Assembly (NCBI GenBank): GCA_022450395.1
Contig: JAKUQE010000029.1
Location: forward strand, 1-37,579
Source of the DNA: Dehalococcoidia bacterium
Lineage (GTDB): Bacteria > Chloroflexota > Dehalococcoidia > Lucifugimonadales > UBA3495
DNA length: 37,579 bases
Direction of reading: 5' to 3'
Below are positions 1 through 7,163 of this stretch, in pieces. The notes beneath the pieces are model-generated. The model searched no databases. It was not told the origin of the DNA and saw only the letters and a program-made list of their open reading frames with translations. Made by a program: the position numbers and the translations under genes. Positions within the stretch are counted from its first letter, which is position 1. Every line of letters begins with the position of its first letter.

Positions 1-243
1 CTATTCCTGGGGCTGTTCGTCCCTCAAGGATTCGATTCCGAGCAGGATGCCAGAGATTTCGTTCAGGAGTTGGGTCTGACGTACCAGTTTGCCACCGACA
101 ATATGGCCCAGATCACTCTGGAATACCGGCTGGTTTATTTCCATACCACTATTTTTATTGACAAGGCAGGAAGGTTAATCCGTTCGGAGATCAGCACCCT
201 AGACGCGGAAAAAATCACCCGAATCGTCCGGGACATGTCTTAA
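1..243 (+). CDS. Thioredoxin-like (TlpA/redoxin) protein, C-terminal part
   Basis: The last 80 residues of a gene that begins before the window. The piece GLTYQFATDN followed by HTTIFIDKAGRL and a C-terminal helix matches the end of the TlpA/redoxin thioredoxin fold. There, the strand before the cis-Pro region leads into a beta-hairpin of the type 'P-T-x-F-x-D-x-x-G-x-I'. The residue in the cis-Pro slot appears as His-Thr-Thr rather than Pro-Thr. The CxxC active site, if present, would lie upstream of the window. The probable role is a membrane-anchored or secreted thiol-disulfide or peroxide reductase. The fold is fairly sure; the substrate is unknown. The stop is at 241-243. Confidence 0.7.
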   Translation, partial: LFLGLFVPQGFDSEQDARDFVQELGLTYQFATDNMAQITLEYRLVYFHTTIFIDKAGRLIRSEISTLDAEKITRIVRDMS

Positions 244-267
244 GATATGGAGCGGTCGAAACGGTCC

Positions 268-328
268 TTCGACAGGCTCAGGACGAACGGGCAATGTGGG
301 TCGCACCGTTCGTGGTGAGCCTGTCGAA
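268..328. repeat. Palindromic repeat, family A (REP-like)
   Basis: Two 23-nt arms (268-290 and 306-328) form an inverted repeat around a 15-nt spacer. The left arm begins TTCGACAGGCTCAGGACGAA and the right arm ends GTGAGCCTGTCGAA; they differ at only a few bases. A single-arm relative is present near 14604-14627. The element lies between the thioredoxin-like gene and the CopD-like gene and would fold into a stable hairpin in RNA. The same sense is seen in dispersed REP-like repeats of many bacterial genomes; mobility is not shown. Confidence 0.75.
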
Positions 329-361
329 CCACCTCTTGCAAAAGCCTGTTTACGTGGAAAT

Positions 362-847
362 ATGAACGTCCTAGATTGGATATTAACAGCCATCCGCTGG
401 TTCCACCTCCTGGCTGCCGTCGCCTGGGTTGGCGGGGGAATGTTCTGGATATTAGTATTGCGGCCCGCCCTAGGGAGGTCCGATGAGACTGGCGGCGCGA
501 CACGCCGGTCGATCGGGGAGGAATTTCGGAACCTGGTCAACACCGCCATCGGGGTACTGTTGGTAACGGGCATAGTGCTTTCGGCGACTCGCCTCACCGA
601 CAACGCCGTGACTACTCCTTACGTGGCGGTGCTGGTGGTTAAGATCGTCCTGGCCCTGTACATGTTCTACGTGGTGCGCTTCCTGCGGCCTCGGGTTTAT
701 CCGGACAGCGCTAATGCCGGCGGTAGCCGCATGGGAAGGGCTAAGGACCGGATGACCAGCACGGGAGCGCTATTGATTTACGGTGTGATAATCTTGGGAC
801 TGTCTGACATTCTCAACGCCCTGTTTGAGAACGCGTTAGTTAACTAG
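362..847 (+). CDS. Small CopD-like integral membrane protein
   Basis: A 161-residue protein with about four hydrophobic segments. The first (about residues 5-30) contains a His followed by AAVAWVGGGMFW. This is the pattern of the CopD/DUF2269-type 'H-x-x-A-x-x-W-x-G-x-x-F' helix, in which the His may bind heme or copper. Later helices cover about 60-80, 88-108 and 135-155. I chose the ATG at 362 rather than an earlier in-frame start at 296. The extra 22 residues would be encoded by the palindromic repeat at 268-328 and carry no protein-like signal. The ribosome-binding site is weak. The function in copper or redox homeostasis is inference from the family. Confidence 0.65.
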   Translation: MNVLDWILTAIRWFHLLAAVAWVGGGMFWILVLRPALGRSDETGGATRRSIGEEFRNLVNTAIGVLLVTGIVLSATRLTDNAVTTPYVAVLVVKIVLALYMFYVVRFLRPRVYPDSANAGGSRMGRAKDRMTSTGALLIYGVIILGLSDILNALFENALVN

Positions 848-887
848 AAAGCCGATATCTGAGGGCTGGAAGCTCGTCGGAGGAGAA

Positions 888-1070
888 TTGAAGAAGGAAT
901 TGATGGACATTCTGGCCTGTCCGGTTTGCAAGAGTGAACTGGAATTGAAGGTGGAAACCGAAGAAGGCGACGAGGTGATCCAGGGATCTCTTATCTGCCA
1001 CAAGTGCGACGAGATCTATCCCATCGACGATGCTATCCCCAACCTCTTGCCGCCGGACATGCGGGACTAG
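888..1070 (+). CDS. Trm112-like zinc-ribbon protein
   Basis: A 60-residue protein starting at TTG with a strong upstream GGAGGAG (879-885). Cysteines 11, 14, 37 and 40 form two CxxC knuckles (CPVC and CHKC). Between and after them come the 'GSLICHKCDEIYPIDDAIPN' strand-turn and a LLPPD tail, which are diagnostic of the Trm112/UPF0434 family. In other organisms Trm112 activates methyltransferases that modify tRNA, rRNA or release factors by binding them as a zinc-containing cofactor protein. The partner here is unknown. The length is normal for the bacterial family. Confidence 0.88.
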   Translation: MKKELMDILACPVCKSELELKVETEEGDEVIQGSLICHKCDEIYPIDDAIPNLLPPDMRD

Positions 1071-1076
1071 ACGGCT

Positions 1077-1144
1077 GCCACAGAGACACAGAGGGCACGG
1101 AGTAAAATTAAAGAAAACCTCCGTGGTCTCTGTGTCTCTGTGGC
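1077..1144. repeat. Palindromic repeat, family B, between convergent genes
   Basis: Two 25-nt arms (1077-1101 and 1120-1144) are inverted copies with two mismatches. The left arm starts GCCACAGAGACACAGAGG and the right arm ends CTCTGTGTCTCTGTGGC. The loop is AT-rich (18 nt). It sits exactly between the Trm112-like gene (ending 1070) and the UGSC gene (ending 1157 on the other strand). A transcript from either side would fold it into a long hairpin, so it may act as a bidirectional stop or mRNA end-protecting structure. There is no clear U-run. Confidence 0.8.
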
Positions 1145-1156
1145 TAATGAGAAGGA

Positions 1157-1699
1157 CTATTGCCCGCCGACCAGCACGCCAACCACCTGGGGAGCCAGTT
1201 CTTCGGCCCGCTGCCGTAGTTGTTCTCTGTTCATATTCTCAATGGGATGCTGGGTGAATATGGTGGGGTAGTCTTCAGACCCCCACATCTTGGCCATCCC
1301 CTTGGCCGTGGGGATGAAACGGTCAGTGCAAATGGTAACCGATGGTATGCCGGCGTTCTCTACGTGGATCCCGTCGTGCACACTGCACGCGCTGCAGGAC
1401 CCTCAATCCCCGATGGCGATCACCACCGCATCGCAAGTTTCCGCCAACTCCCTTATGGCCTCCGGGTCGGCAGGCCTGGAGGCGCTGGGCTTACGGTGCC
1501 AGCGCACGTCCGCGATCTCATAGCGGGTGCGCAGGACCTCGGTCAATTCCTCCAACAAAACGTCGGCATTGCGCTTGCTGTCATCGATGATTCCCAACCT
1601 GATCCCGGCCACGGTAGGTAATCGGGGAGCCCCATCAAAGGGCGCGACGATGGCCTGGGTAGTCGGATCGACTAAAACATACTCGTTCTTCTGAGTCAT
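1157..1699 (-). CDS. UGSC-family selenoprotein (in-frame UGA read as Sec)
   Basis: A 180-residue protein if the TGA at 1403-1405 is decoded as selenocysteine at residue 99. The local sequence is VVIAIGD-U-GSCSACSVHDG. This is the Sec-Gly-Ser-Cys motif that names the UGSC family, described from marine metagenomes as Sec- or Cys-containing. Frame, codon use and similarity continue on both sides of the TGA to a TAA-free end at 1157. I start at the ATG at 1699 because GGAGG lies 5-9 nt upstream. An earlier in-frame TTG would start inside or before that Shine-Dalgarno. A hairpin at 1375-1389 follows the UGA. The biochemical role of UGSC proteins is unknown; a thiol/selenol redox role is inference. 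The gene is transcribed after the 352-residue partner gene (1771-2829). Standard gene callers would split it in two. Confidence 0.88.
1375..1389 (-). promoter_or_regulatory. Candidate SECIS hairpin for the UGSC UGA
   Basis: On the minus-strand mRNA, CGUGCA and UGCACG pair perfectly (6 bp) around the 3-nt loop GUG. The loop is nt 20-22 after the UGA. Bacterial SECIS elements are stem-loops just downstream of the UGA with a G among the first two loop bases, so position and loop fit. An alternative hairpin, CUGCA-GCGCG-UGCAG, ends slightly closer to the UGA and competes with it. The hairpin is seen directly; its SelB-binding role is inferred. Confidence 0.55.
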
Positions 1700-1730
1700 C
1701 AAAACCTCCAAGAGCTATCAGCAATCTAAG

Positions 1731-1768
1731 CCCCCCTTTCATAAAGGGGGGTTGGGGGAATTTCCCCC
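1731..1768. repeat. Double hairpin, G/C-run repeat in the UGSC operon gap
   Basis: A perfect hairpin, CCCCCCTTT-CAT-AAAGGGGGG (1731-1751), is followed by GGGGGAATTTCCCCC (1754-1768). It occupies most of the 71-nt gap between the partner gene (stop at 1771) and the UGSC start codon at 1699. On the transcript it lies about 30 nt before the UGSC ribosome-binding site. It could attenuate or process the mRNA between the two genes. It belongs to the same general class of G/C-run repeats as the elements near 4180, 9630 and 17190. Confidence 0.65.
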
Positions 1769-1770
1769 AT

Positions 1771-2829
1771 CTACTTCACCTCACGCGTTACAGCGGTAGA
1801 CCCCACCTTTGGTCCCCAGCTGGGAATCACCGACGACATGTTGGACTCCTCGCCACCGGCAAAGATCAAAAGGATGTCCTCCGGCTCCGGAATCAAGGAG
1901 ACATAACGCTCTTCGTCTCCCGGCTCCACTTCGCCGGGGAATACCTGGGCCGTTTTCAGATCGGCGACGGACCGGCGGATGCGGGCATATAAGTGGTCCC
2001 TGACCTGTTTCTTAGTCCAGTCCTGCCAGAGGGCAGAATTCCCGGCGACGGTCACCACGATCTCCCCTTGCCGAACCCCGGCGTCCCGGCTACCCACCGA
2101 TCCCGAGGTTGACATGTTGGTTCCCAGAGAGGAGGCCGTGTCGGCGATGGCGTGCAGGATGGCCTCGGGGTGCCCAACCGAACGAACTTGGCGGGGGCTT
2201 TCCGAGGCGAATACGGTGACCGTACTTTGGCCGGGTTTGAAGCCTCGTTCAACGTGTAGCGGGTTCCAGTGGGTTTCGGATTCAGCCTCGGCGATACAGT
2301 AAGTGTACTTGCCGGGATGGCCGATAACACTGCGGTCGAACAGACCGGGGATTGCGGCGCAGGCATTCATTAGGATCAGCCGAATGGCCCGGCCGATGGT
2401 AGCGTTGGCCCGGTTTCCCGGCCCGAAAAGGTTGTTTCGGGAGTTGACGCCGATCTTTTGTGCCACCGGTCCGTTCACTATGACCAGCACCGCGGACCCG
2501 CCCATGCTGGAAGAAGGACCGACTAGGTTGAAAAGCGGGGCCAGCATCGCCTCGGTAGCGGCCAGCACCACCGGCATGTACTCGGGCAAACACCCGGCCA
2601 TCACGGCGTTAGCGGCTACTTTTCCCGCCGTGATCTCCCGGCGACGCTCGGGGATCTCTCCGACTACCTCGCTCGATGCCTTGCCGGCCGCTTCCAAGAA
2701 CTGGGCTACCCGGCCCTGGGTCGGCGGCACCAAGGGCAAACCGTCGCCCCAGCCCAACTCATAGCAGCGCTCAATGGCTTCTAAAGCGTCGTTCCAAACA
2801 ACGGTCGTAGTTTCACCAACGTCTTGCAA
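1771..2829 (-). CDS. Conserved UGSC-associated protein of unknown function
   Basis: A 352-residue protein starting at TTG with GGAGGAG upstream. The N-terminus has the striking LGWGDGLPLVPPT motif (residues about 25-37). The middle carries KVAANAVMAGCLPEYMPVV (about 69-87), then NGPVAQKIGVNSRNNLFGPGNRANATIGRA and GKYTYCIAEAESETHWNPLH. No signal peptide or membrane helix is evident. I recognise this as a conserved family found next to UGSC genes but know of no assigned function. Cys79 in AGCLPEY and the Cys of KYTYCIAE are candidate redox or metal residues. It is the first gene of a two-gene operon with the UGSC selenoprotein, 71 nt apart, so the two probably act in one process. Confidence 0.72.
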   Translation of the reverse strand: MQDVGETTTVVWNDALEAIERCYELGWGDGLPLVPPTQGRVAQFLEAAGKASSEVVGEIPERRREITAGKVAANAVMAGCLPEYMPVVLAATEAMLAPLFNLVGPSSSMGGSAVLVIVNGPVAQKIGVNSRNNLFGPGNRANATIGRAIRLILMNACAAIPGLFDRSVIGHPGKYTYCIAEAESETHWNPLHVERGFKPGQSTVTVFASESPRQVRSVGHPEAILHAIADTASSLGTNMSTSGSVGSRDAGVRQGEIVVTVAGNSALWQDWTKKQVRDHLYARIRRSVADLKTAQVFPGEVEPGDEERYVSLIPEPEDILLIFAGGEESNMSSVIPSWGPKVGSTAVTREVK

Positions 2830-2876
2830 TAGAAATCTCCTCCGGGGAATAGCTGTCAGCGGTCAGTTCACCTGCC

Positions 2877-2968
2877 GGTCATTCCGAGTGCCGATGCAAT
2901 CGGGAATAGGAGTCCAGGGAGGGTTGACCCCGGCCCCAGATTCTTCGTTGCGCTCAGAATGACAACGG
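2877..2968. repeat. Imperfect palindromic repeat, family E
   Basis: Near-inverted ends frame a short unit: TCATTCCGAGTGCCGATGCA near 2879 and TTCGTTGCGCTCAGAATGAC near 2942. In between are GGGAATAGGAGTCCAGG and GGTTGACCCCGG. This is the dispersed 'GTCATTCTGAG...' type of intergenic repeat common in Chloroflexota and other genomes. It lies in the gap between the NHL gene (stop at 3031) and the UGSC partner gene (start at 2829). No ORF is supported here. Confidence 0.55.
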
Positions 2969-3030
2969 CAGAGCTATAACAACGCACAGGTGTGCACCGT
3001 GTTCCTGACAGCTGACGGCCCGCAGCTCGC

Positions 3031-3978
3031 CTACCACTGCCTAGCGTATTTGGAGAAGCTGCGCAACACCTTGGGCGGGTCCATCTTGGAGCCGCGGATG
3101 GTGAAGGACACCTCGGACACGTACACGTCACCCTTGGAATCGACCGCGATGCCATGGGGAGCGATGAACTGGCCGGGACCCTCGCCCTCTTCAGGGCTGC
3201 CGAACATACAAACCCGGTTGCCTTCCAGATCGTAGATGGTTACACGGTGGCCCAGTCCGGGCGCTTCGTCAACTCCGCCCATGCCATTCAATTCACCGAC
3301 GTAGATATGATCCTGCCACAGCACCATCGAGTCGGGGCGGTGGATGTTGTTCCACATGTTTAGGAAGTTGCCCCGGGCGTCGAATATCTGTATGCGGTGG
3401 GCTTCCCGGTCCACCACGTAGACCTTATCGTCGCTGTCCACGGCGATGTTATGCGGGCGGATGAACTGACCGGCGTCGATGCCGGGACTGCCCCAAGAGA
3501 ATTTGTAATCGCCGGACCCAGAGTAGACGTGGATGCGGGAGTTGCCGTACCCGTCGGAGATGTACACGTCCCCGTTGCTGGGCATAATTGCGGCCGAAGT
3601 AGGGCGGTTGAAGGCCTGGCCGCTCCATGCCGGGGCGGGATGGTTCCTCTCGCCGATCTCCATCAGCTTATCGCCCTCGGGACCGAACTTTTGGATGGTG
3701 TGGAGACCGTCGTCGGCGACTAGCAAGGAGTCGTCGTGCGCGATGTACAGCCCGTGGGTGCGGTTCGCGCTGAAGTGACCTTCACCGAAGGTCCGGATAA
3801 AATTACCTTCCTGATCGAACACTATGATGGGGTGTTCGCCACGGGTGAGGACATAAACGTTGTCCCGGGAGTCCACCGCGACTCCGGGGCACTCCTTGAA
3901 GGTCATACCATCGGGTAGCTTCTCCCAATCGGGCACGTGGTTGTAAAGAAATTCACCGGTCCCAAAAACGTCGGCCAT
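3031..3978 (-). CDS. NHL-repeat beta-propeller protein (peptidyl-amidating-lyase-like)
   Basis: A 315-residue protein built of about six NHL repeats. Examples are CPGVAVDSRDNVYVLTRGEH, FIRPHNIAVDSDDKVYVVDR and FIAPHGIAVDSKGDVYVSEV, each pairing a 'G-I/V-A-V-D-x-x-x-x-V-Y-V' core with a following turn. The arrangement resembles the peptidylglycine alpha-hydroxyglycine amidating lyase (PAL) branch of NHL propellers, which coordinate metal through His residues (HGL, HNI, HGI here). No signal peptide is visible, so it would be cytoplasmic. The start ATG at 3978 has GAGGTG upstream. The actual reaction is unknown; related proteins in this phylum are often linked to oxidative catabolic operons, as here with the GMC and thiolase genes on the same strand. 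Confidence 0.78.
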   Translation of the reverse strand: MADVFGTGEFLYNHVPDWEKLPDGMTFKECPGVAVDSRDNVYVLTRGEHPIIVFDQEGNFIRTFGEGHFSANRTHGLYIAHDDSLLVADDGLHTIQKFGPEGDKLMEIGERNHPAPAWSGQAFNRPTSAAIMPSNGDVYISDGYGNSRIHVYSGSGDYKFSWGSPGIDAGQFIRPHNIAVDSDDKVYVVDREAHRIQIFDARGNFLNMWNNIHRPDSMVLWQDHIYVGELNGMGGVDEAPGLGHRVTIYDLEGNRVCMFGSPEEGEGPGQFIAPHGIAVDSKGDVYVSEVSFTIRGSKMDPPKVLRSFSKYARQW

Positions 3979-4129
3979 CAGAAATCACCTCGCTATTTTA
4001 TAAATCATCGTCCGGTAGACTAAGGCCATGAGTGGCGATTCGCCATGCCTGAACACCAGGTTATCCTACGGTTTCGGGTATGGAGTGTCAATGTGAGGGA
4101 GTTGACCACATGTTTTGGAGCTGCTGGGT

Positions 4130-4198
4130 TTCACCCCCATCCGTTTGGTTGCGCTCAGGGCAGGCTCCAACTTTCCCCTGTAAAGGGGAAGGGGCATG
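4130..4198. repeat. Repeat family D, copy 1
   Basis: The stretch contains CCCATCCGTTTGG, TGCGCTCAGGGCAGGCTCCA and TTTCCCCTGTAAAGGGGAA. The last forms a hairpin. The same order (TGCGCTCAGGGCAGGCTCTA then CTTCCCCCGTCGAGGGGGAAGG) recurs at 9590-9650, and the hairpin part recurs twice at 17170-17250. It lies downstream of the GMC gene on its transcript. Confidence 0.65.
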
Positions 4199-4201
4199 TC
4201 G

Positions 4202-5800
4202 CTACTCCAGGATGGACCTTCCCTCTCCTTTCAGGTAGTCGGCGGTACGAAGGGCCAGGGCCTGGATGGTGGGGGTCGGGTTGACGCAGGCGCCGGTGAC
4301 GAAGATGCTGCCGTCGATGATGAACAGGTTTGGCACGTCGTGAGCGCGGCCCCACCGGTCAACCACCGAAGTTGCGGGGTCCTCACCCATCCTGGCGGTG
4401 CCCAACAGGTGCCAGCCGGCGTTGCGGCGCTGGTGGGACCACAGCACCTTCTTGGCCCCTGCGGCGTCCATCACTTCCTTGGCTCTTTCCACGCCGTGAC
4501 CCAGCATCTTGTCGGTATTCTCGCTGATGGTGTATTGGATCTTGGCGGCGGGTATGCCGTTACTGTCGGTCATCTCCGGATCTAGGGTAACCCGGTTGTG
4601 CTCTTCCGGTAGGTCTTCGGTCATGATGATGATACCGGCGATGTGGCCGAACCTTTCCTGGAACTCCCGGTGATGCCCGGCGCCCCAGGGCACCCTCTCG
4701 CCCTGAGAGCCCCCCAAAGCGGCGGTCAGAGGGGCCGACCCCTGGCTGAGGATCTGCATCTCGTAGCCGCGGACGAACTCCCGGCTCAGGTCGGTCTCGT
4801 AAAACTCCTGGCTTAGCATGGAACTGCCCCGGGCGCCTTCATCGGTTCCAAGCCACTCGTCAAAGATGCCGAGGATCACGCCGGTGGGGTGGTGCATCAA
4901 GTTCTTGCCCACCAGTCCGGAGCTGTTGGCCAGACCGTTGGGGAACAACACCGACTTGGAGTTGAGCAACAAACGGGTGGTGCCGATACCGTTGGCGGCC
5001 ATCACCACAACCTTGGCCCGCTGCTCCTGCAGGTTTCCTTCGCGGTCGTAATACAGCGCGCCGGTGGCCTTGCCCGATTGGTCAACCAAGATCTCCCGGA
5101 CCCGGGCGTAAGTGATCAGCCTGGTCCCCTGGTTCACCGCTTTCGGCCAGTAGTTGAGGTCAGCCCCCGCCGAAGACCGCAGGTGGCCGACGGCATCAGG
5201 CTCCCGGCCGTCGTAGGTCACCGAGGAGATGGCGCTGTCCGACGACCACCAGTGCCAGCCCAGCTTGTCGAAACCCTTGGCGATGGCTCTCCCGCTGGCG
5301 CGGATGGACAGGGGCGGGCAGGGCCGCTCCGGCTTGGGGGGATAAGCGGGGTCGCCATTGAGGCCGGATACCCCGGTCATCCGATCGTTAAGGTCGTAAT
5401 ACGGCTCGAGTTCCTCATAGGTAAGCGGCCAGTCGTCGGCTACACCGTCCTGGGTCTTGAGGAGAAAGTCCGACGGGTGAAACCGGGGGATGTGGGAGCC
5501 CCAGTGGATAGTACCCCCGCCGACCCCATTCCACATCAAGGGGGCGATGGGGGTTTCCGACTCGTTGATCGGGTAGTCTTCCGGCAACTTGCGGACGTTG
5601 GGATTAAAGTTAAAATCCGTCTGCAGGTGAAGCTGAGCGTCGGGGTCGGAGGTGGGAAAAGCGTTCTGGGGAAGCCATCCGCCCTGCTCCAGACACACCA
5701 CGTTGATTCCCGCCTGGCTCAGGCTCCAGCAAAAAGCCGCGCTAGACGCCCCAGCCCCAATCACCAGGACGTCGGCGATGTCGTTGTTGTTGATGGGCAT
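4202..5800 (-). CDS. GMC-family FAD oxidoreductase
   Basis: A 532-residue flavoprotein. An N-terminal Rossmann motif, DVLVIGAGASSAAF (about residues 10-23), binds FAD. It is followed by VVCLEQGG and an IHWGSHIPRF segment typical of the GMC flavin-attachment region. The C-terminus has GWHLLGTARMG (catalytic His) and VNPTPTIQALALRTADYL (Asn plus FAD-binding loop), as in glucose-methanol-choline, gluconate and choline dehydrogenases. It would oxidise an alcohol or sugar hydroxyl to a carbonyl; the substrate is unknown. The ATG at 5800 has GAGGAG upstream. It lies 25 nt after the thiolase gene on the same strand, so the two are probably cotranscribed. Confidence 0.92.
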   Translation of the reverse strand: MPINNNDIADVLVIGAGASSAAFCWSLSQAGINVVCLEQGGWLPQNAFPTSDPDAQLHLQTDFNFNPNVRKLPEDYPINESETPIAPLMWNGVGGGTIHWGSHIPRFHPSDFLLKTQDGVADDWPLTYEELEPYYDLNDRMTGVSGLNGDPAYPPKPERPCPPLSIRASGRAIAKGFDKLGWHWWSSDSAISSVTYDGREPDAVGHLRSSAGADLNYWPKAVNQGTRLITYARVREILVDQSGKATGALYYDREGNLQEQRAKVVVMAANGIGTTRLLLNSKSVLFPNGLANSSGLVGKNLMHHPTGVILGIFDEWLGTDEGARGSSMLSQEFYETDLSREFVRGYEMQILSQGSAPLTAALGGSQGERVPWGAGHHREFQERFGHIAGIIIMTEDLPEEHNRVTLDPEMTDSNGIPAAKIQYTISENTDKMLGHGVERAKEVMDAAGAKKVLWSHQRRNAGWHLLGTARMGEDPATSVVDRWGRAHDVPNLFIIDGSIFVTGACVNPTPTIQALALRTADYLKGEGRSILE

Positions 5801-5825
5801 TGATGCTCCTCGGGAGAGCTGTCAG

Positions 5826-7025
5826 CTAGTTCTTTCGCTCGAATACCGCGGCGACGCCTTGTCCTCCGCCCACGCACATGGTTTCCAGGCCGAATTGGGC
5901 GTCGGTGCGTTCCATCTCATGCAGCAGGGTCGTCAGGATGCGGGCGCCGGTGGCGGCGATGGGGTGGCCAAGGGAGATTCCGGATCCGTTGACGTTGAGT
6001 TTGTCGTCGTTGGGCAGTTTCCATTCTCTTAGCACCGACAGGACCTGGGCGGCGAAGGCTTCGTTCAACTCGATGAGGTCCATGTCAGTGAGAGACATGC
6101 CTATCTTTCCCATGACTTTGCTGACCGCGCTGACCGGTCCGATGCCCATGTAGGCCGGATGGCAACCGGTGACGGCCCAGCCTCTCAGGTAGCCCATGGC
6201 CGTCAGCCCCAGCTCTTCCAATTTATCGGCGGCGACGACCAGGCAAACCGAGGCGGCGTCGTTCTGGCTGCTGGCGTTACCGGCGGTCACGGTGCCGTCG
6301 GCCATCACCGGGCGCAGCCGCCCCAAAACCTCCATGGATGTGTCGCTTCTGGGACCCTCGTCTTTATCGAAGGACACTGGGTCGCCACGGCGCTGGGGGA
6401 TGGGAACGGGAACGATCTCGGCGTCGAACTTGCCAGACTCGGAGGCGGCGACGGCCCGTTGGTGGCTGCGCAGGGAATATTCGTCCTGCTCTTCCCGGGA
6501 AACCTCGTACTGCTTGGCCAGGTTCTCGGCAGTCTCGACCATGCCGGAAATGACGCCGAACCGCTCTTCGGGCGAGATCGTCTCCCTGGCTCTGGCCAGC
6601 CGGTCGTGGAAAGTGACCGAGCCGAAGCGGGCGCCCCACCGGGACTCGTTGGAGTAGAACTCGGCGTTGCTCATGCTTTCGACGCCCCCGGCGATGACCA
6701 CGTCGGCGTTCTCCGTTTGGATGAGCATGGCCGCGTTGAGGATGGCCTGAAGCCCGGATGAGCAGCGTCGGTCCAACTGGTATCCGGGCACCTCGATGGG
6801 CAAACCGGCTTTCAGGGAGACCAAGCGGCCGATGGCCGGATTCTCGCCGCTGGGATACCCATGACCCAGAATAACGTCGTCCACCTTCTCGGCGTCCAAA
6901 CCGGCCCGGCTCAACGATTCCTTGATGACGATGCTGCCCAACTCGGCGGCGGAAACATCCCGCATGCCGCCCCCAAAGTTCCCCACAGCGGTCCTGACCG
7001 GTGAAACAATCGCAACTTCACGCAT
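5826..7025 (-). CDS. Acetyl-CoA acetyltransferase (thiolase)
   Basis: A 399-residue protein of normal thiolase length. The acylated nucleophile is Cys88 in RRCSSGLQAI. The second active-site region is NVNGSGISLGHPIAATGAR (His), and the C-terminal Cys lies in MCVGGGQG. A start ATG at 7025 has AGGAG upstream. It cleaves a 3-ketoacyl-CoA to acetyl-CoA plus a shortened acyl-CoA, or condenses two acyl-CoAs. It acts in the cytoplasm in beta-oxidation-type or related degradation. It precedes the GMC oxidoreductase gene (25-nt gap). Substrate chain length cannot be read from the sequence. Confidence 0.95.
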   Translation of the reverse strand: MREVAIVSPVRTAVGNFGGGMRDVSAAELGSIVIKESLSRAGLDAEKVDDVILGHGYPSGENPAIGRLVSLKAGLPIEVPGYQLDRRCSSGLQAILNAAMLIQTENADVVIAGGVESMSNAEFYSNESRWGARFGSVTFHDRLARARETISPEERFGVISGMVETAENLAKQYEVSREEQDEYSLRSHQRAVAASESGKFDAEIVPVPIPQRRGDPVSFDKDEGPRSDTSMEVLGRLRPVMADGTVTAGNASSQNDAASVCLVVAADKLEELGLTAMGYLRGWAVTGCHPAYMGIGPVSAVSKVMGKIGMSLTDMDLIELNEAFAAQVLSVLREWKLPNDDKLNVNGSGISLGHPIAATGARILTTLLHEMERTDAQFGLETMCVGGGQGVAAVFERKN

Positions 7026-7163
7026 GGGTATCTCCTCTTTAACGCAGGTTCGGATAAGGATAAAACACGGTGGCAGCTATGATACAGGGTGGGCGGAGCG
7101 GTGTCGACATTGGGGGCGTGACGTGGGGCCAAAGCGCCCAGCCATCTAACCTGATGCAACCAC

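Noticed and set aside
4889-5803. 304-residue plus-strand frame
   Set aside because: It is antisense to the GMC oxidoreductase gene, has no ribosome-binding site or known domain, and its composition follows the GC-rich opposite strand.
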